Assembly (NCBI GenBank): GCA_028023455.1
Contig: JAQFVV010006273.1
Coordinates: 5,065,128 to 5,129,127 of the forward strand
Source of the DNA: Epiperipatus broadwayi
Taxonomy: Eukaryota > Onychophora > Udeonychophora > Euonychophora > Peripatidae
Direction of reading: 5' to 3'
DNA: 64,000 bases
The notes under the pieces are model-generated. The model was not told the origin of the DNA. It did not search any database and was given only the letters and a program-made list of their open reading frames with translations. The stretch's first letter is position 1. Each line of letters starts with the position of its first letter. A program made the translations under genes and the position numbers. Shown here piece by piece: positions 36,150 to 47,739 of the stretch.

Positions 36150-39100
36150 AGCTCAATAGAGAAACTATCTACAGATTCACTGGATCAGGTACATGCAATC
36201 AAAAACTGGTTGAACAAATCAAACTTACACATTGTATGTTTCTTCGAGACCAAGTTATATTTTCAGTCTAATATTAAAATACAGCAATTAATGCAGCAAC
36301 ATGGATATTTCCATTATCTACCCTCGAATACTGCTTCTTCTGGAGTGGCTTTCCTAATCAATAAAAATCTGGAACATCAGCAACTAAGAACTCTTCCCAT
36401 TAGCAAAGAACTTCTATTTATTAACATTATCATTAATAATAACCCATAAACACAATTTACCTTTATCCCAAGAATGATACTAATCTAATTTATTCAGTGA
36501 TTATTAAAATCAACACCCTGCTTTCATCCAATAATTCACCCTCAATCTGCTTTGGGGATTTTAACATGACCTATCATCAGTTTACTAACAAATATTCTCA
36601 TTTATTCAACAAAGTTATGCTATGTAGGGAAGGTTTCTTTCCTCCTCAATCATTCTCATTTTACACACAACACAAGCAATCACTAATTGATCTTCTCTTT
36701 TATTCCCCTGAACTTCATTATAACTTGCATGCGAAGCTGCAATTAGTGCCTTTCTCAGACCACCTTGCTATAAAAATCTCGCTACAACTAGACACCAGCA
36801 TGATAAGACTTTTAGACCACACAAAAACTATAAGACTTTTGAACAAAGCCCACAACACCGGAATGACTATTCTCAGAAACATATATCTTCTAAATAAAAT
36901 ACAAGTACTCACTTTGTCACCTGTGCAAGCATGGTCTGCTTTCATAGGAATCTTGAGCACCCTCATTAAATTTCACACAAAAAGATCTAAGGGACCAAAT
37001 CAACTTCTAAAAGAACTTGATTCAATTAGTAATAGGCTAAGTTCACTATCCCTTTCAAGTATCAAAATTCAAGAAATACTAGAATTAAAAACTCAATATC
37101 ATGAAAAACAAAAAGCTCTAGCTCAATACATTGCTACAAAGAGATCCAAAATCTTTTTGGCAAATAGTCATAACTGGACTAGAAGCTACTTTCAATGGGC
37201 ACTTGGATCAGCTGCTAGACCAACAGCATCTATGATTATCATTAACAGCAAGTGCTACAGTGGACCAGAAATGTTGGAGAGAATTTCCTCTCATATCAAA
37301 ACAAAGTTGCAAAACAATACTTTTCAAACAAGAAACATATGGAATTATACCACAACCAATCACAACATAAATGAAGCCCAAATATTGCAAAAGCTACAGG
37401 TATTTTCTGAAAGCACTCATCTGAGCCTTAACACAATCCTGAAATTTGTACTATTACACCTTAGTCACTACACAATCCCCATAATCAAAAACATAATTGA
37501 CGTGCTGGCTGATGACTTTCAGAACATTCTAGATTGTACCCAGTGGCACTGGTCCCTTTTTTTAAAAAACAAGAAAATCCATCTAGTCTCAACAATATAT
37601 GACCTATTTCCATGATTCCATTGCTAATTAAGACAATTGAATCCTTAAATTAAGGACCAGATACAACCCCAACTCTACTCACATATTTCATCTTTTCAAT
37701 TTTCCTGAAAAGGATCATCAACCATTGATGCAGTTCAGCACTTTCTTTTACTAACTGGACACGTCAGACAAACTAATAAGTCAAGGCCACTGGTCATACA
37801 ACTGGACTTCTCTTCAGCATTTGACTCAGTAATACCATCCATACTGTTCCAGATGATGCAGGAGTATCAGGTGTGTGACATGTATATCAGAATAATCACA
37901 AATCTTTTACTAAATCATTCCATATTTACTTCTTTAGATGGAAGGTTGTCTACAGGTTTTAGACCTCACATCTTGATTCCACAGGGTTCTCTCCTAGCAT
38001 CACTATGTTTTATAACTTACATCACCCCATGCTCAAGGACATAGAGAATATCTTGCCAGGCATTTATGTTTCCGCCATCAAAAAACAAATCAACCACATC
38101 TCCTATGTGGACAATGTTACTATTTTTCTTCCCAGAAAATCTCATCTTCCAACACTCTTCACAATTATTGACAAGCATGCCAAAATATTAAACTTCCAAA
38201 TTAACAATAGCAAATCTTCCATCTGGAGAATTAAAACAGGAACAATTCTGTCCAGATTCACAGCCAAGCCACAGCTTTTTTTAGGATTCCCCATGGCAAA
38301 AACAAAAACTATCATGACTAGAAAAGTTCAAAATTCAATCCTTCAAAAAACCAATAAAACAATCAACATTCTCTCCAGTATTTTGCTTTCAATTCCTGGT
38401 AAAATTGCACTCCTTAACATGTTAGTGTTTTCAAGACTCAATTACTATCTACCAATCATCAAGCCTACTAAAATCTTCGGCAAGCAAATAGGCTCATTAT
38501 GTAGTAAGCTATTGTGGAAAAGGAAGGTTGTGGCCATAAGCTTGGCAAAGGCCCAAATGCCTAGAGAACTGAGCGGTCTTGGTCTACACTTGGTTGCTAC
38601 ATTATACTTGCAAAAATCACTAAATCTGCTACAAAACCATTCACTGGAAATGGACTATACAAATTTAATCCAAGAATTTTAACCTACTGATACACTACCT
38701 CCCCATAGTAAAGAATGGTTGACTGACATCTGGACACATCTTCAATGAAAAAAAGTCCTACTGGGAAATGTATAGGCTATAGAAAGATTGTCTCTCAGCT
38801 CTCCATAATGCTCTTGGATTAAACAACAAATTATTGATCAAAAAAGCCAAACATTGGTTTCTGGAACCCAAATTTATTGATTTTCTTCTGAAATTAAACC
38901 TCTCATTACTACCCACTATACAGTTCCTCGTAATGAGGAGGGGTTTTAACAAAATTAGCTCTCAATGTCAACTCTGTCAGAGGGATGAGGAAACAATTCA
39001 ACACATTTTCCTAGATTGTCCTTCACTCAACATTTCTTCAGTCTTTCATTGATAAAAAGGTAAAACACTATTCTACAGACACATTCTTAATCCAGCAAGC

Positions 39101-39317
39101 AATTAAAGCTGGCAATTTTGCTAAGATTAGATTAGCAATTTTCCTATCCTTCGCCATCTGGCTAACGAGATTCAGTTTTGTTCTTGACAATGCGAACACC
39201 AGTACCCTTCAAGTATTTAAAACATTAATCAAGGGTAATATCATCAGAGATAAAATGCTTACTCTGGATTGGCTGTATCAACAAACCTGGGACAGCAGCT
39301 CCATGCTAGTGCACTGA
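36150..39317 (+). pseudogene. LINE copy B ORF2 (endonuclease-RT), broken
   Basis: Endonuclease: KSNLHIVCFFETKLY at 36213 (catalytic Glu kept), then after a break ICFGDFNMTYHQF (about 36551) and VPFSDHLAIKISL (about 36747), so Glu, Asp and His motifs are all visible. A linker with ATKRSKIFLANSHNW follows. RT: LDFSSAFDSV at about 37803, PQGSLLASLCF near 37980, and ISYVDN at about 38107: the second Asp of the YxDD box is Asn, which abolishes polymerase activity. GLGLHLVATLYLQK lies near 38577. The C-terminal CQLCQRDEETIQHIFLDC is at about 38967-39020 and a final block FAIWLTRFSF to TGA 39315-39317. Frames break near 36449-36497, 37615-37700 and 38682-38834. Confidence 0.8.
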
Positions 39318-40194
39318 TTATTGCAAAGACATCAATGATCAAATATGAGTCTCACCTCATCAATGCAATACCAAAATGAGCTGTCATATATATGGGAACT
39401 CTACCATACTATCTAAAGACTACCAATTAGTGAATTGATCACATCATCTACCTCACCAATAAAAGTTAACAAATTTAATTACAAACTGAAAGCCTTAACT
39501 TATAAGAAAGTGACGGACAGATCTTGGGATGCTTGGGCTTGGACTGATGGATTGGGAGTGAATCAATGACCTTGTCAGTGTTCTCCCAGCCCACTTAGGT
39601 TCTGCTTCACATCTTGATTTTAAACCTATACTCATTATAAATTTGGATGTGCCTTTCAATGCTCAATGAGGCATACATAATTGTTCAACTGGGACAAAGT
39701 ATGGACCAATCTAGAATACTACTGAAGCATTGATTCAACATTCATGTATATATCCACTTCTCATTTAGCTATGGACATTGCTTGGTATTCATGTAATCAT
39801 CATTGTATAAAATTGTATAAATCATTTAAATAAATTGTTATTTAAAAAAAAAAGGGGGGGGGAATTAATAAAATTGCAAAGAAAAGTTGATATAAACAAA
39901 TTTATTTGTATTAATATATCAATTTTAATTAAACCACTAAATTTACTTATTATTATCGCAAAAGTGTATATACTTTAATGTGTGTGTACATACATATATA
40001 AATTTTAACGGTAAATATTTACCGTTAAATTTTTTTATTATATATATAATATTTTATAATGGGTATTGTATTTTACATTTAATATATATATTACAAATCG
40101 ATGTCTGTATTTCTTCAAAATAATATACGTAAATTTATAAATAAATATATTTATGGATATATTTTTATAAAATTTTCATATACGGTATTTTCTA

Positions 40195-40393
<199 letters not shown>

Positions 40394-40538
40394 AATCGAT
40401 CGACCGACAGACAGACAGATATCGATGTGTAAACTAGTTGGCCTATTGTTAGTTTCCAAAGTTTTATCTAATAAATTTCTTGTATAAAAATTAAATTATG
40501 AATAAGATAACATATATGAGTGTTATATATTTATGTAG

Positions 40539-40634
40539 GGTTCAACAGGTCCACAGAAAATAGTTAGTTGTACATATAAGCAAATGATTAATAATGCATA
40601 TATTTATGGAAGACGACAAGGACATGCGCACGAG
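40539..40634 (+). CDS. ACSF2: ACSF2-like exon, second half of the ATP-binding loop
   Basis: Exon of 96 nt, phase 0 at both ends, acceptor TTTATGTAG (ends 40538) and donor GTACTG (40635-40640), a weaker donor than at the other exons. It reads GSTGPQKIVSCTYKQ, then MINNAYIYGRRQGHAHE. Joined to TS of the previous exon it gives TSGSTGPQK, motif A3 (P-loop) of AMP-binding enzymes, which normally ends x-P-K-G; here the Pro is shifted and Ile replaces Gly, while Lys is kept. The helix after it corresponds to S-H-x-N-x-x-N-N in ACSF2; YKQMINNAY fits, but the usual His is Tyr. The shifts may mean relaxed constraint or a divergent paralogue. Confidence 0.75.
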
Positions 40635-40854
40635 GTACTGTAAACTTTTAACGATAATTATTTTTTAACAATAATTATATTTCTAGATTAATTGATAAGC
40701 AGTACTGATAATTGAAAATTAATTGTATTGTCTGTAGAGCACAGACCTATACATATATATGTATGTGTGTTGTGTGTATCTATGCTTAGAAAGTATTTCA
40801 TTTTACAGTTTTTAACCTTTTAAAATGTATTAATCAAAATGCAGCCTTTTTCTC

Positions 40855-41220
40855 GATTCAACATTCAATCAAGAACGGAAATTTCTCAAACACCAGACTC
40901 TCAATCTTTCTCTCCTTTGCAATCTGGCTAACCAGATGCAAACATGTAATTAGTAATATGACAACCAATATCCTGGATACCTTCAAAACATTGATTAAGA
41001 GCATCAGCATTAGAGACAGAATGTAGGCTCCAGACTGGCTGCATAAAGAAACATGGTCCAAAGTCATCCTAATAGAAGAAGAGGTATCATAGAACTTATA
41101 CCGTCACATCAAGACTCCACGATACAGTAATACAGAGTAAATTCTCTCAAGCTGTGTTAAAAATGTAGTTCATGTATAAACAAAGTCAATAAATTTTCTT
41201 TTTTTTTTTTTTAAAAAAAA
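40855..41220 (+). mobile_element. LINE copy C, 5'-truncated 3' end
   Basis: The + strand frame SFAIWLTRCKHVISN at about 40913, then TFKTLIKS and APDWLHKETW, matches the last ORF2 block of copies A and B (AIWLTRFSF, FKTLIKG, LDWLYQQTW). One stop interrupts it. The fragment ends in a T-rich then A-rich tail near 41195-41220. It is a typical 5'-truncated insertion of the same family. Confidence 0.7.
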
Positions 41221-42549
41221 TGTATTAATTAATAACCTTTTTTTAACATTATCAAAAATACAATAATTTTATTATTCAATATATATATAAAATATAATTA
41301 AAGAAATACTAAAGATTGTATAATGAAATCAAATTTCATTTCAATAAAAAGAGAATACTTTTGGGGCTGAGTAATACATTCATGGCATAAATAAAATTAA
41401 ACTGGATTTTTACCTCTTCTAAAAATCAAATTATATTATGTAGTAAAATTCTAGTAGAAAAGCAATGTATGCTATTCTTCGGCTGCTAATGCACTTTTTA
41501 AAGTGATTATATACCATACCTCCATTATTTTTCTCCAATCACTTATTTTTCATATGTAGTTAATACGTGTTGAAAATTTTTTGTCCAGAAATTTATATTT
41601 GATTTGCTGAAGTAAATAGAAGCAAAAAAGTATTGCGTCAATCAATTCATAGTACTACTTTCCTTTTTACTATTCATTATTATATTTAAATTACTAGTCA
41701 GGAGTTGTTCAAATGAACATTTTTGCATATTTGTTCTTATTATGATTAAACAATGAAACAATGCAAGGAATTTCAATATTTGAGTTACTTATCTTCAAAA
41801 TATAATTCAATATTTTTTTTCTTTTTTGAGCATTAAATTTATATAAGTAGTGGTAGGAATTTTTATTGGACTATATACGCAATGAATGAATATTACAGAA
41901 TATTAATGAATTATAATCATATTATAATTTAAATTTGTTAGAAATTATTAAATTAAAATACTGAATAAAGAAAAAACTGGTTTTATTACAATATAATCGT
42001 TTAGCACATTGTTCATGTAACTTGAATTCTTGCTTGACTCAAGAGTAATATTTAATTGCATTGATCATCTATAATCACTCTACTGTTAAAATGCAACCAA
42101 TGAAGTGGTGTAAACAGTTTCCTATTTCTAATTTCCCTCCTCTCACTTTTAGTTCACACTAATCAGTTTATAAATAATCAAGCATTTTTTATTTTGAATT
42201 AGTGCTATAATGATATGCAAAATTGGAGACAAAATTAATATTATTTTAAAAACGTCTGTGTTTAAATGAAGCGATAGAGGGATATACTTTAAGCTACAAA
42301 GTCTGTTGATTGGGGATTAACTCTATCATTTTAAGAATCATGCTTTTTTATGAACTTTTAAAAATAACCCACTTGCTTGTTTATTTATTTATAGTTAAAA
42401 AAATATTGTAACTACTGTAAATATGAACAAATTAAAAAATTAAAACGTTTAAATTTAATAAACTTAACCTGGATCATTTTTAGGATGTCTATATCTTTAA
42501 ATCAAGAAAAACACAAGATGTGCCATAACAAATTAATAAAGTGAGCTAT
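41221..42549. other. Intronic AT-rich sequence
   Basis: No gene or repeat recognised beyond a short TA run at 41280-41290. Confidence 0.5.
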
Positions 42550-42675
42550 ATATTCCATTGATCTTTTTTTTTCATATGACAAATGCGTTGACCGGGAAGC
42601 GAACTCGGGCCAAAATATTTGGAAGGCAGCTACGCTAACCACTAGGCCACCAACGCTTGACAAATATTCCATTGA
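42550..42675 (-). mobile_element. Retroposed tRNA insertion with target-site duplication
   Basis: ATATTCCATTGA occurs at both ends (42550-42561 and 42664-42675). Between them, on the minus strand, lie a few bases, a tRNA-Gly-like body, TTTGTCATATG and a run of eight or nine A (T run 42564-42572 on +). TSD plus A tail are the hallmarks of LINE-machinery retroposition of a tRNA or a minimal tRNA SINE. Confidence 0.8.
42584..42656 (-). pseudogene. tRNA-Gly(TCC) pseudogene
   Basis: The minus strand from 42656 reads GCGTTGGTGGCCTAGTGG, the acceptor 5' strand and A-box of Gly tRNAs, and ends TCAACGC plus discriminator A at 42584. The acceptor stem pairs over seven positions (one G-T). The loop CTTCCAA gives anticodon TCC. 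The 3' strand of the anticodon stem reads ATATT instead of a complement of GCTGC, so that arm cannot form, and the T-stem has one A-C mismatch. The B-box (GAGTTCGCTTCC) deviates from consensus. It is therefore a pseudogene. Confidence 0.8.
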
Positions 42676-43070
42676 CCTTGAACTCTAAAATCCGCCACTC
42701 TATTACTGTACTAAATCATAGAGAGTTTTAATCAAATTGTTTTATTATTCGAGAGTTTGCATAATTTTGAGCTCTGAAAGTGACAAACTGAGTCTTAATC
42801 CATAAAACTTAAACTCTAGAATCTGCAATTTCACGACAACATCAAAACACGCAATTAATTGGATGAACATGTGTATTATTTTTTTACGAGTTATATTTTG
42901 CTTAAATTATAAAAACATAAATTAACATAAATTGTTGTAGCAATAACAAACAACATAGAATTAATTATATTAAATTTACATTTTTTTTCTTATTTATTTT
43001 GAGATATTTTTATAACTAAATAAGAAATAACAAATAGAAATAAACTGTAACTGTGGTAACTTGTTTTTAG

Positions 43071-43225
43071 GATCATATTATATGTTTTCCTGGACCATTA
43101 TGGCGTGGAGGAATCTTTATTACCAGCGTACTTGTTTCATTAATTTTTGGTATCAAAACAGTTTATACTCCAATAAAGCTCCATATTGACTTTAACATTA
43201 TTTTATCAATTATCGAAAAAGAAAG
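43071..43225 (+). CDS. ACSF2: ACSF2-like exon, core strand-helix region
   Basis: Exon of 155 nt between TTGTTTTTAG (ends 43070) and GTAAAA (43226). Phase 0 at the start, two bases left at the end. It reads DHIICFPGPLWRGGIFIT, then SVLVSLIFGIKTVYTP, and ends SIIEKE(R). This matches the family segment L-P-x-P-L-Y/F-H-x-x-G with a following glycine-bearing helix and strand, then the I-x-x-x-x-x-x-I-x-x-E-R/K helix. The conserved aromatic-His of P-L-Y-H is W-R here. It supplies part of the substrate pocket wall in known family members. Confidence 0.75.
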
Positions 43226-43523
43226 GTAAAAACACTTTATATATATATATTAATGCTGTATGAATTTAATATTTTTTATTTTGTCTTGTAATTGATTATC
43301 AATGTAAAGATTGTTTAAAACAATTAACAATCTTTATCCTTTAATTTATTGATTATTATTTTATAATTATTAGTATCATATTTGAACAAGATTAAATATT
43401 AGTCCCATCTTAAAATCTGAACCCTGAGCAAACTAAATTTACTATATTTAAAATCACAGAGAGTAAATGAATGTTCTATTCTTTGTGTGCTGATGTAGAA
43501 GTGGTGTGTTTGTTTATTTATTC

Positions 43524-44190
43524 CCGATTGTGATTAAAATTAAGCTTATAATATAATCCTGATATAGACATTAATTTTCTCATTCAAGAGACTTTTATTT
43601 TAAAGAACTTTCTGGAAAAAATTTGGATGTGAACTGTAATTGTTAAACTGTTTTTTATTAATTGATTCATGTCTGGATTAGTGTGCCTTCCAACCTATTA
43701 ATAATTTGTGTTTTTAATATTTTAATTTGTTAGAATAAAATATTTATTTCTAATATCAACTGTTCATTGTGTATTATTAATGAGAGTTATTAAATTTATT
43801 AAGGTTACTTTATCAGGATTTGAGCATATAATTTATCTTTGCCAATATTTGTTGATTAAGCCCCGGAAATAATATTCTCTAAAAAAAAAAAAAAAAGTTA
43901 TGGGAAAGCATAACTTCGATCTTTTAGTTACTTCCATCAAAATTATGGGATACAAGGAAGTTAGGAGTCTACTGTCTATGGCGCCCTCTTATAAATTAAA
44001 ACTAACTTCATTGGCAATTCCTGTCATAATAATTAGTAGGCCAGTTAATCAGGAAATATGGCTATGTTTTTTTTAGAAATAGAAACAAGATATTTTCTTA
44101 TCCATAGCTTAATTAACTTTCACTTCATAGTGTGTAAAAAAGAGGCCTACCAGAATCTATTAAAATGGGAAAAATGTTACGATGGCTTCC
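43524..44190. repeat. Duplicated intronic block, copy 1
   Basis: About 660 bp (from AATTAAGCTTATAATATAATCC near 43540 to CTACCAGAATCTATTAAAAT near 44150) recur in direct orientation at 45516-45963 plus 47037-47245. Marker strings shared: CTGTTTTTTATTAATTGATT, GTTGATTAAGCCC, TATGGCGCC. Copy 1 is uninterrupted. Confidence 0.85.
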
Positions 44191-45515
44191 CAATGCAAGG
44201 CTTCAATTCTACAACCACAACTTGAGATATGCTGTTAATGGTATAAAAAACATTACAATGATAACCCAAAACCCATAGCCAAAATGGTAGTTTATTTTTA
44301 AAAAACTAACTAAACCAGATTATACAACTATAAAAATATATTTTTTTAAATACATCTAGAAAACATGACCATGGCTGATGTAGATATTAAGTAACAAGCG
44401 TTGACTGGGTAAGCGAATACTGGAGATGAGAAAATCATAGCCCTGAATCCTTTTATGCCAATATGTAACATAAGACCATATGTAAATGCCCATCAGACTA
44501 TTTGTAGTAGAGTTCTGAGAAACGGGAGAGTGGACCAAGTTGCCATGAGTCTGTAAAACTCAAAAAGATGAGCAATGCTCATATGTGCTTATGATTTGGA
44601 ATTCTTATTGTTAGTATTATGCTTGAGTGGAACAGACACAGGTGAATGTAAAATGTTTCTCATTCCTACCATGTTAGACCCTAAATTTGGGCTTTAAAGC
44701 CACATATGTGAATAAGTCTACAAAAATATATCAGCACACTAATACAAAAAAAAGCTGAATACAGACTTAAAACTTAAAAATAAAATTAGTTTAAACCCTT
44801 ATTTTATTCTCATTTCCTGGCCCCAGTGGTATTGTACCATTTATTTAAATATGGCACAAATACATTGACATTTGGTAAAAGCTAAAAGAAAAATTAAATT
44901 TAGCAATCTTATTAAAAGATGCAAGTAAATTTCTTTTAGTTTGTGTTAATTTTTTTTTTTTAATGTACAAGGAAAGTTACATTTTAAATTCATATTTTTT
45001 TTAATGTAATTAAAAATAAAAGTTAAAATCGGGAAGACTAAAAGACATGCAGATTGCTAATCCAGATAAACTAAAGGAAAGATAATTCAACACACAGATT
45101 ACAATCAGTAAAACCTTTTTGAAAGCTAATTAAAGATGGCAGAGTTATGTTTAAAAAAATTATTTGTAACTTAAATTTAAGAAAGAATGTACAAGATTAT
45201 TAGAAGTCTGAAAACTGGACTTCTAGAATAAAAGGAAGAATACCAGTGTGATCAGAGTCTTGTCTGTTTTGTTCTTTTGATGGGTCCTGGATCATGAAAG
45301 ATCTAGAATCACTTTATGCTGAAATAATTTGTCATGCAGGAGCAGACCTAGGTTTTTGCTGACATTGTTCATGAAGACATCCACCAGAAAAGCTTTCATG
45401 ACTAACATTTAGGACCAATGGCCATGAGCTCATTCTCTCACATAAAAAACTATGCATAGTAATCAACTGTCTATGGAAATTTGCTAAATTTACTTGTAAG
45501 CTATAATTAATTATT
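44191..45515. other. Sequence between the duplicated blocks
   Basis: Moderately GC-richer than average, with short minus-strand ORFs at 44356-44538 and 45332-45520 lacking recognisable domains. Probably old repeat DNA. Confidence 0.35.
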
Positions 45516-47245
45516 CCCAATTGTGACTAAAATTAAGCTTATAATATAATCCTGATAGAAACATTAATTTTCTCATTCAAGAGAAAGAGACTTTCATTTT
45601 AAAGAACTTTCTAGAAGAAATTTGGAAGTGAACTGTAATTGTTAAACTGTTTTTTATTAATTGATTCATGTCTGGATTAACATGCATGTATTCTTTCCAA
45701 CCTATTAGTAAATTGTGTTTTTAATATTTTAATTTATTAGAATAAAATGTTTATTTCTAATATCAACAATTCATGGTGTGTTATTAATGAGAATTATTAA
45801 GTTTATTAAGGTATTAGGATTTGAGTGTATAATTTATCTTTGCCAATATTTGTTGATTAAGCCCTGGGAATAATATTCTCTAAAGAAATAAAGTTAGAAG
45901 AAAGCATAACCCCAATCTTTTAGTTACTTGCATCAAAATTATGGGATATGAAAAAGTTGATGTGATGTATTATGGCTTCTCCTTAAATAAAGTCAAGAAT
46001 ATCTAAGCAATTATGCCCAGATAAACATGTTAGACACTTAATTTTCCATTCCCCACTCTTAAGTTTTCCCATATTCTGCTCATCCCATTTCCACAACATA
46101 ATTTTTGTCAACTCTATAACCTTTATATCTAAATCCCCCTTATCTTTTCCCAAACCCAGCATAAAAACCAATAATTCACTTTCTGTATAATCACTTTTTT
46201 CATATTTATTCTTCCATAACTTCATTATATGTACTCTTTCTGTTTTCAAACATTTACATTCAATTAACAAATGCCTAATATTTTCTATTCCTTCCTTACA
46301 TAATTTACAAAATAAATCACCCATATTTTTCCATTTACATGTATATTTTTTTGTAGCTAAAGATTCTGTTCAAGCCTTAACAATAAACTACTTTCCTTAC
46401 TATTATCATATATTAACTCAATCTAATATTCTGTTTATTTCTATATATATTTAAACTCTTTTTACTCTCCATACTGTTTCTTCATCTCTCTAACTCCCTA
46501 TTCTTTATTAATAAATCTATACTTTTATCCCATTCCTTACTACTATAACACTTACAATCCTCTTAACACAATCATCCCATCTTTTGTACAAATATACTGA
46601 TATAAATTCTTTATCCAAATCTTTTGCATACCGCATTACCTTTCTCACCCATCTTGTTACCTGCCCTTTACTCATAACCCAATTAAATACTATTTTGGCT
46701 ACTCTTTTATTATCCATAAACTGCAATCTACCAAACATTTTACTTTTTGCATCTCTCATATGAAAACTTGACCATCCCATTTCTTCTTGAATTGCCTCCT
46801 TTGCTGTCCATACATCTGCATCCAATGCATGTCTTCCTACTTCCCTTTGAACTTTTCTAAATAATCTAATACCCCTTTACTAACACATAATGCATCATTA
46901 CCATATGTTAACCCTGCTACTGCAACTCCCTTTCATATAAATCTAGCTACATCATATTTATTATATGAAAACAGTGTTAATTTTTTTTATCAATCACCTT
47001 TTTTTTCTTTGCTTCATTTATCAATTTTTTCTATTGACTATGGCGCCATCTTATAAATTAAAACTAACATTATCGGCAATTCCTGTCATAATAATTTGTA
47101 AGCCAGTTAATCAGGAAATATAGCTTTATTTTTTTGGAAATAGGAACAATATATTTTTTTATCCCTAGCTTGATTAACTTTCACTTCATAGTATGTAAAA
47201 AAAGACCTACCAGAATCTATCAAAATAGAAAAAACGTTACAATAT
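45516..47245. repeat. Duplicated intronic block, copy 2, split by a LINE
   Basis: Copy 2 runs 45516-45963, is interrupted by about 1.07 kb of LINE sequence, and resumes at 47037 (CTATGGCGCCATCTTATAAA) to about 47245. Small indels distinguish it from copy 1 (for example an inserted CATGCATGTATTC at about 45680). The insertion must postdate the duplication, or was lost from copy 1. Confidence 0.8.
45965..47036 (-). mobile_element. LINE fragment, RT C-terminal region
   Basis: Minus-strand frames: VAVAGLTYGNDALCVSKG (about 46945-46890), then ORF 46825-46517 with DADVWTAKEAIQEEMGWSSF and KRVAKIVFNW, then ORF 46324-45983 starting MGDLFCKLCKEGIENIRHLL and IECKCL. The order (thumb region, GWSSF-type block, CxxC...H...C finger) is that of LINE polymerases downstream of the YxDD box. 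It is a different family from the L1/Tx1-like copies and from the RTE element. Stops and a frameshift near 46845 show it is dead. Confidence 0.65.
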
Positions 47246-47534
47246 AAGACTTTGATATTATTTTTGTTAAATAAATAAACACTCTCAAGTCAAAGCATAA
47301 ATATTTTTTTCTTTTTTTTAAAGGAGAAACAATAACAATATTGTCTTATGATTTCTTTGGTTAAAGAGTATTTATTTAATTAATAAACCAGTAGTTTTGA
47401 GAAATAATGTGAAAGTGTTAGTTATTATTATTAAATCATTGGATTTAACTTATATATATAAAGAGAGATATATATATAAAGAAGATCATATAAATAGTTA
47501 TTAAATAAGAAAATATATTTTGTTTTAAATCTAG

Positions 47535-47626
47535 ATGCACTGTTATTCGAGGTTACCCTTCTTTTATATGTGCAATGATAAGGCATTCTGCATTCACTTG
47601 TCAAAAAGTAGCAAGTTTAATTACAG
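47535..47626 (+). CDS. ACSF2: ACSF2-like exon, GYPSF region
   Basis: Exon of 92 nt after ...AAATCTAG (47534) and before GTAAAT (47627). Its first base completes AG+A (Arg) from 43225. It reads CTVIRGYPSFICAMIRHSAF, then TCQKVASLIT, leaving one base. The segment corresponds to the family's T-x-x-x-G-x-P-x-M/F strand-helix; in ACSF2 G-T-P-T-M-F. The helix and the S-L-x-T strand start line up with the usual L-R-T-G-x-x-A-G block completed by the next exon. Confidence 0.75.
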
Positions 47627-47739
47627 GTAAATTTAGAACATTATTATATAATTTGAAACAAAATAATATATAATAAGATAAAACACTGAAATTAGTTTTA
47701 TAATTTTCATCATATATATATGAAAACAATAAATATATG

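Larger units (their letters stand above)
34021..39862 (+). mobile_element. L1/Tx1-like LINE, copy B, near full length
   Basis: Second copy of the family at 26.7-32.3 kb, here in the sense orientation of the host gene. It has a duplicated 5' leader (34061-34280), ORF1 (34300-36139), ORF2 (about 36150-39317), a 3' UTR and a tail of ten A followed by nine G (39844-39862). Copies A and B share protein motifs throughout but differ enough at the nucleotide level to be independent insertions. Stops, frameshifts and a mutated RT active site make it inactive. Confidence 0.85.

Noticed and set aside
42584-42656. Functional tRNA-Gly gene
   Set aside because: The anticodon stem cannot pair, the T-stem has a mismatch, and flanking TSD and A tail mark it as retroposed.
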